From: an uncultured Gammaproteobacteria bacterium
Lineage (GTDB): Bacteria > Pseudomonadota > Gammaproteobacteria > Steroidobacterales > Woeseiaceae
Direction: 5' to 3'
DNA: 10,209 bases
NCBI GenBank assembly: GCA_938003715.1
Contig: CALKYK010000570.1
Coordinates: 1-10,209, forward strand
Shown: piece by piece, positions 7,015 through 10,209 of the stretch
Layout: each line of letters starts with the position of its first letter
How positions within the stretch are numbered: position 1 is the first letter of the stretch
The notes under the pieces: model-generated
Told to the model about the DNA's origin: nothing
Database searches by the model: none
The model's input: only the letters and a program-made list of their open reading frames with translations
Translations under genes and position numbers: made by a program

Positions 7015-7746
7015 CTAGCTACCGCGGTTGGGGCTGTTTTCGGTCTTTACGAACTCCGCGATGATCAACACACGGAAACTACGTAGCAGCTCGAATGCGT
7101 TTACGACTCGTTCGTAGACCCAGCCCAGGTAATAGGTCAAGGCGTTGAATCGGAGGTACTCCGGCCGCCCTTCGATCAATTGCAGCCGATGGATGCGAAA
7201 TCCGCATTCGGCAGCGAGCTTCTTCAGTTTACGCTCCGAATTCGCGCGATACCGGGTCGGAAAGGTATCGTCCACATCTCGCCCGCGGCGCTTGTTGACC
7301 CACCGATGCACTGAATGCGGCGTCAATGTTGCAATCAATGGGACGTAGTGAAACCTGTTCGGCGTCTTGATGAGGAAGCGGCCGCCGGATCTCAGGACCC
7401 GATTCACCTCGCGGAATACGGTTTCTGGCGCGTCGAGGTGCTCCAGAACGTTGTCCGAAAACACGAGATCGAAGGTGCCGTCGGCATACGGCAGCGTTTC
7501 AGCCGACGCTACCCTGCCCTCGTCCAGGTGCGGATTGTCCGTGACTCGAGGATCGAGATCGACGCCGCATACCTTGCGGACCATTCCCCTGAAATTCATC
7601 TGCGATACGATTCCCGCGCCCGCCCCTACGTCCAGCACGTTCATGTCGGAGGACAGGGATTGCAGAATCGCCTCCCGAAACCATTCGTCATCCCAGTTGT
7701 CTTCGTAACGCGGATACAACTTCCGATCGAGGTCGGCAACGGTCAT
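7015..7746 (-). CDS. Class I SAM-dependent methyltransferase
   Basis: This 243-residue protein has a single Methyltransf_11/25-type Rossmann domain. Motif I is VLDVGAGAG (37-45), the acidic end of strand 2 is GVDLD (61-65), the motif II region is FDLVFSDNVLEHL (92-104), and a LRSGGRFLIKTPN stretch (118-130) follows. The C-terminal part is basic, then hydrophobic around 202-232 (NALTYYLGWVYERVV and after), which might form an amphipathic membrane contact. In this operon it may O-methylate a sugar of the polymer or its lipid-linked precursor; the substrate is not evident. The ATG at 7746 overlaps the TGA of the upstream propeller gene as ATGA, with an AAGAAG site ahead. Its own TAG is in frame with the following heparinase gene. 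Confidence 0.85.
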   Translation of the reverse strand: MTVADLDRKLYPRYEDNWDDEWFREAILQSLSSDMNVLDVGAGAGIVSQMNFRGMVRKVCGVDLDPRVTDNPHLDEGRVASAETLPYADGTFDLVFSDNVLEHLDAPETVFREVNRVLRSGGRFLIKTPNRFHYVPLIATLTPHSVHRWVNKRRGRDVDDTFPTRYRANSERKLKKLAAECGFRIHRLQLIEGRPEYLRFNALTYYLGWVYERVVNAFELLRSFRVLIIAEFVKTENSPNRGS

Positions 7747-8822
7747 GCGGCGTTCTTCTTGCTGTCGAGGTATTCCACGATATCCGTCACCGCCCAGCTG
7801 AGCATTTTGCCGTCCAGTTTCTTGACACCGATCGCAGAAGCATAAATACGCGATGCACGATAGTCCGAGTTGGCGAAAACGACGTTGGGATGCTGAAACC
7901 AGGGACGCATGCTTTTCATCACTCGAAAGTCACGCTGAGCTCGAAAAATGCACGACCACCGGTTGCCGTCAGTGCTTGCATAAATCGATACACGTTGATC
8001 ATTGTTGACGTCGCTTCGTTCCACCGCCGTGGAAACAAGCATACAATCGCTGCCCCGAAACGAACACAGCGAACTACCCGGCAGGTCCTGGATCGGTTCG
8101 AAATTCCCGGACTGTGGGTCGAACCTGCTGATTCGATTCGGCTCCTGCGGTGTGTCCGTGGGGATCAGCAGCGCATCGGGCGTGGGTATTACCGATACGG
8201 CGCGACATTCCTGCCTTCCCCGCGACACCGCGGTTATGCCGGCGTATTCGATATCGGAGAACCAGATACCTGCCTCGGGTCCGTCGTCGCCGGTCAACGT
8301 CCAGAGCCCTTTTCTGTAAGGGTCATATACGATCCCGTGGATATGCCGTATCTCACCGGCCGGGAATGTATATATCTCCGTCCAGTCGATACCGTCCGGC
8401 GATGCAAACATGGACACTGGATCGCGGGCGTGATTGACGGTGTAGTCACCGAAGAAGGACCAGCCGTTCGGCGCTGTCTCGATTCGAAGGGGCCTGCCAC
8501 CCGACGGTATTCGAAAGGTGGAAAGTCGGCGGAAAGTCGGAAACTCAAACGTGTGTACCTGTCCTTTCTCTACCAGGAACACCTTGTTCTCAGTGCGCGT
8601 AAACATGCCCTGAACGTTGGCGCGCAATATCCGTTCGACCCACCAGATATTCGACATCGCATTGATCAACGGACTGCCCAGCGAGCACAAGCGATGCATT
8701 TGCCGTAACTCATCGCGACGATACACCGTCTTTCCCCGGCTGCCGTACAACCGGCCTTCCGTGTAAAGCAATGGTCTGAACCTTCCGTGAATTGAAAACG
8801 GTACGGGCGCTTCTATAGTCAT
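7743..8822 (-). CDS. Uncharacterised predicted beta-propeller protein with Asp-box-like repeats
   Basis: I do not recognise a named family for this 359-residue protein. Two Asp-box-like (BNR/sialidase-type) turns are visible: SPDGIDW (141-147) and STDGNRW (283-289). A dense, conserved-looking block at about 160-190 contains HIHGIVYDP, LWTLTGDDG and GIWFSD. Strand-rich, W- and G-containing repeats throughout fit a beta-propeller. Asp-boxes occur in sialidases and other carbohydrate-acting propellers, but the sialidase arginine triad and FRIP cannot be claimed (a FRIP string occurs at 103-106, before the Asp-boxes). There is no signal peptide or transmembrane segment, so it is probably cytoplasmic. 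It overlaps both neighbours by 4 bp (ATGA), placing it firmly in the modification operon. An AGGAG lies 18 nt before the ATG, inside a small perfect hairpin (8835-8847). A glycan-binding or glycan-hydrolysing role is inference. Confidence 0.75.
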   Translation of the reverse strand: MTIEAPVPFSIHGRFRPLLYTEGRLYGSRGKTVYRRDELRQMHRLCSLGSPLINAMSNIWWVERILRANVQGMFTRTENKVFLVEKGQVHTFEFPTFRRLSTFRIPSGGRPLRIETAPNGWSFFGDYTVNHARDPVSMFASPDGIDWTEIYTFPAGEIRHIHGIVYDPYRKGLWTLTGDDGPEAGIWFSDIEYAGITAVSRGRQECRAVSVIPTPDALLIPTDTPQEPNRISRFDPQSGNFEPIQDLPGSSLCSFRGSDCMLVSTAVERSDVNNDQRVSIYASTDGNRWSCIFRAQRDFRVMKSMRPWFQHPNVVFANSDYRASRIYASAIGVKKLDGKMLSWAVTDIVEYLDSKKNAA

Positions 8823-9775
8823 GAATTCGCTGTGGCAGGTCTCCTGCGGGTCGCAATGATGTATAGCGCTGCAAGAATTTTCAACAGACAGCTCACCACG
8901 CGTGCAGCAAACCGGGCAGGCTGCGAAAATTCTCCTTTCGCATACTCGCCTCGCGCCATCGGACCCGTTTCCGTCATCTCTGCCAGACCGGCTTCGAAAT
9001 TCGAGAGTTCATTCTTCCACTTGCCGAAATTCCCCGTCAGCAACGGGCCCCTGGTTTCTTTCTTCCACGCCATTTCCTCTTCGCTGACGAGCTGGCGAGA
9101 AACCGAAGCGAACTCTAGCATCGATTCATCGTATTGCAGCTGGAGCCAATCGCAAACGTTCCTGAGTTCGGCGCCTGGTTCGCACAACAGCGACTCGTAC
9201 CGAATCTGCCGATAGTCCGTATCGGTCAGGCGCTTTGACTGCCTCTCCGAAATCTGCCATTGAATGCGGCCCGCCAGCACGTGCCGGATTGCGGGTTTTC
9301 CTTTCGACCATGCCGCTTTTTTCTTGGATGCAAGTACGTCCCGGGGATCGCGAAACACGTGCAGGATACGGCACTGTGGCCAGATTCGTTTCAACAACGT
9401 CATTCGCTCGATCAGCCGGGGGTCCTTGTCCACGACCAGCGTTGCGCCGTCGTCGGAGGCAACCTTCCTTAAAAGCAGCGTGAACAACGCAGCATCGAGA
9501 GGCAAGTGCGAAACTTTCGCCGCTTCCCCGAGCAGCGTCGGCAGATCTTCGCCAAGTCTTTCGAGGATCGTATCCTTTTCGAGCACTTCGATGCATTGCT
9601 CGAGCCCACCATCTCGATAGCAGTCCTCAAGTTTTCGCGTGACAATGTATCGTCGTACGAAACTGGTTTCCGGAAGAACTGCAACTCGAGGGTGTGCGGC
9701 GATCATGCTTTGCACGAGCGATGTGCCAGATCGACCGATTCCGACGACGAAAAGTACTTTCGGTTCCGTCTCTAT
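8819..9775 (-). CDS. PAPS-dependent sulfotransferase with non-canonical start
   Basis: This protein is predicted to transfer sulfate from PAPS to a carbohydrate hydroxyl. With the start used here it has 318 residues. The N-terminal strand and loop VLFVVGIGRSGTSL (7-20) is the 5'-phosphosulfate-binding loop. ILHVFRDPRDVLAS (137-150) holds the Arg and Ser of the 3'-phosphate-binding motif. NFGKWKNEL (249-257) resembles the C-terminal KW element of the family. A hydrophobic stretch (VVSCLLKILAALYIIA, about 293-308) followed by RRR could be a C-terminal membrane anchor. The only in-frame GTG (9715) lies after the PAPS loop and would remove it. Upstream there is no ATG, GTG or TTG as far as the TGA at 9883-9881; candidates are ATA (9775), ACG (9769) or ATT (9799). 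I give the ATA because it forms an ATAG overlap with the asnB stop, like the ATGA overlaps of the next two genes. Family certain; start uncertain. Confidence 0.85.
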   Translation of the reverse strand: METEPKVLFVVGIGRSGTSLVQSMIAAHPRVAVLPETSFVRRYIVTRKLEDCYRDGGLEQCIEVLEKDTILERLGEDLPTLLGEAAKVSHLPLDAALFTLLLRKVASDDGATLVVDKDPRLIERMTLLKRIWPQCRILHVFRDPRDVLASKKKAAWSKGKPAIRHVLAGRIQWQISERQSKRLTDTDYRQIRYESLLCEPGAELRNVCDWLQLQYDESMLEFASVSRQLVSEEEMAWKKETRGPLLTGNFGKWKNELSNFEAGLAEMTETGPMARGEYAKGEFSQPARFAARVVSCLLKILAALYIIATRRRPATANS

Positions 9776-10209
9776 TTCGACCGGCCCCGCGGAGTCAATT
9801 CGCCCAGTAGGTCTGGCACGACGTTTTCGATGAAAATCGAGTACCAGATCATGAAGTTGAGCAGCGTGAAATACAACCGATCAGACCTCTTCTGCAGCAG
9901 GTCACGAACAGAATCTGCATCGAAAATCCCGGTTCGTTCAGAAAACCTGACCAATGCTTCAAGGTAAATACTTTTGAACGCCTTCGATTTCCATTCCTTC
10001 ACCGGCGCCTGAAAACCGCGCTTTCGCTGATAAACAAAGTCCTGTGGCAGTCGTCGTGCCGCAATATTTTTGAACAAGGGCTTGCCCGTACCGCCGGTAT
10101 CGGCGCGCAGGTTGCGTGGAAGTCCCATCACGAATTCGACGATCCGATGGTCCAGGAAAGGCACCCGGCCTTCGACCACCTCCAGCGTCGGGTGGCCGCT
10201 CCCGCACAT
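9772..10209 (-). CDS. asnB: Asparagine synthetase-like amidotransferase, C-terminal part (runs off right edge)
   Basis: This is the last 145 codons of a glutamine-hydrolysing asparagine synthetase-family protein; the N-terminal glutaminase domain and the ATP-binding part of the synthetase domain lie outside the window. The clear family marks are VEGRVPFLDHRIVEF (about 13-27), KPLFKNIAARRLPQDFVY and KRGFQAPVKEW (about 63-73). Members in polysaccharide clusters are thought to amidate sugar carboxylates or amino acid substituents rather than make free asparagine; that role is inferred here from the neighbouring ugd and modifying enzymes. The segment just before VEGR (MCGSGHPTLE) differs from the commoner MAxxxE pattern. 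The TAG stop (9774-9772) overlaps the putative ATA start of the sulfotransferase. It is the first gene of the visible operon, which may extend further right. Confidence 0.85.
   Translation of the reverse strand: MCGSGHPTLEVVEGRVPFLDHRIVEFVMGLPRNLRADTGGTGKPLFKNIAARRLPQDFVYQRKRGFQAPVKEWKSKAFKSIYLEALVRFSERTGIFDADSVRDLLQKRSDRLYFTLLNFMIWYSIFIENVVPDLLGELTPRGRSK

Noticed and set aside
7018..7026. CGCGGTAGC on the minus strand, resembling the RfaH ops core (GGCGGTAGC)
   Set aside because: It lies at the very end of the methyltransferase coding sequence in mid-operon rather than in a 5' leader, and no other JUMPStart-like context is seen.
7890..8708. Plus-strand open frame (272 codons) opposite the propeller gene
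   Set aside because: I considered it because the propeller protein is unnamed. The minus-strand frame is framed by two ATGA overlaps and has repeat motifs, while this one has neither context nor motifs.
8819..9715. Sulfotransferase beginning at the GTG at 9715
   Set aside because: This start would delete the GIGRSGTSL PAPS-binding loop, which is encoded without interruption just upstream in the same frame.
4173..10209. Exosortase (PEP-CTERM) associated EPS cluster
   Set aside because: AsnB and heparinase genes recall such clusters, but no exosortase, PEP-CTERM protein or the typical associated transferases are in the window.

Overview
The window is a surface-polysaccharide (capsule, exopolysaccharide or O-antigen type) locus from a fairly GC-rich Gram-negative bacterium. 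The gene types (undecaprenyl-phosphate sugar-1-phosphate transferase, UDP-GlcNAc 2-epimerase, UDP-glucose dehydrogenase, a ManC-type guanylyltransferase, a GT4 enzyme related to WbuB) fit a proteobacterium, probably a gammaproteobacterium. That placement is inference from gene types and the look of the proteins; no rRNA or other marker gene is present.

Layout, left to right. Positions 1-1650 hold two genes on the minus strand: ugd and, downstream of it, the 5' part of a mannose-1-phosphate guanylyltransferase gene that runs off the left edge. A plausible promoter lies just upstream of ugd. At 1777-2841, also on the minus strand, is a WecA-type initiating phosphotransferase. A divergent intergenic region (about 240 bp, with an imperfect 13-bp inverted repeat) separates it from wecB at 3082-4185, the only plus-strand gene. 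wecB converges on, and overlaps by 13 bp, the last gene of a tight minus-strand operon that fills 4173-10209. In transcription order that operon is: asparagine synthetase-like amidotransferase (C-terminal part only, cut by the right edge), sulfotransferase, an uncharacterised predicted beta-propeller protein, a SAM-dependent methyltransferase, a heparinase II/III-family protein, and a GT4 glycosyltransferase. All five junctions overlap or are only 3 bp apart, so translational coupling is likely.

How the genes may work together (inference): WecA loads a HexNAc-1-phosphate on undecaprenyl phosphate. WecB supplies UDP-ManNAc, Ugd supplies UDP-glucuronate, and ManC would supply GDP-mannose. The GT4 enzyme extends the lipid-linked unit. 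The sulfotransferase, methyltransferase and AsnB-like protein look like decorating enzymes, and the heparinase-family protein acts on, or is associated with, a uronate-containing chain. The product would be an acidic, possibly sulfated, glycosaminoglycan-like polymer. No polymerase, flippase, export gene or sulfate-activation gene is inside the window.

The most unusual point is the sulfotransferase start. The reading frame holds a perfect PAPS-binding N-terminus, but no ATG, GTG or TTG lies upstream of that motif. The best-placed candidate is an ATA whose last two bases are shared with the TAG stop of the preceding gene. I found no RNA genes, CRISPR arrays or mobile elements, and there is no gene-free stretch longer than 300 bp.
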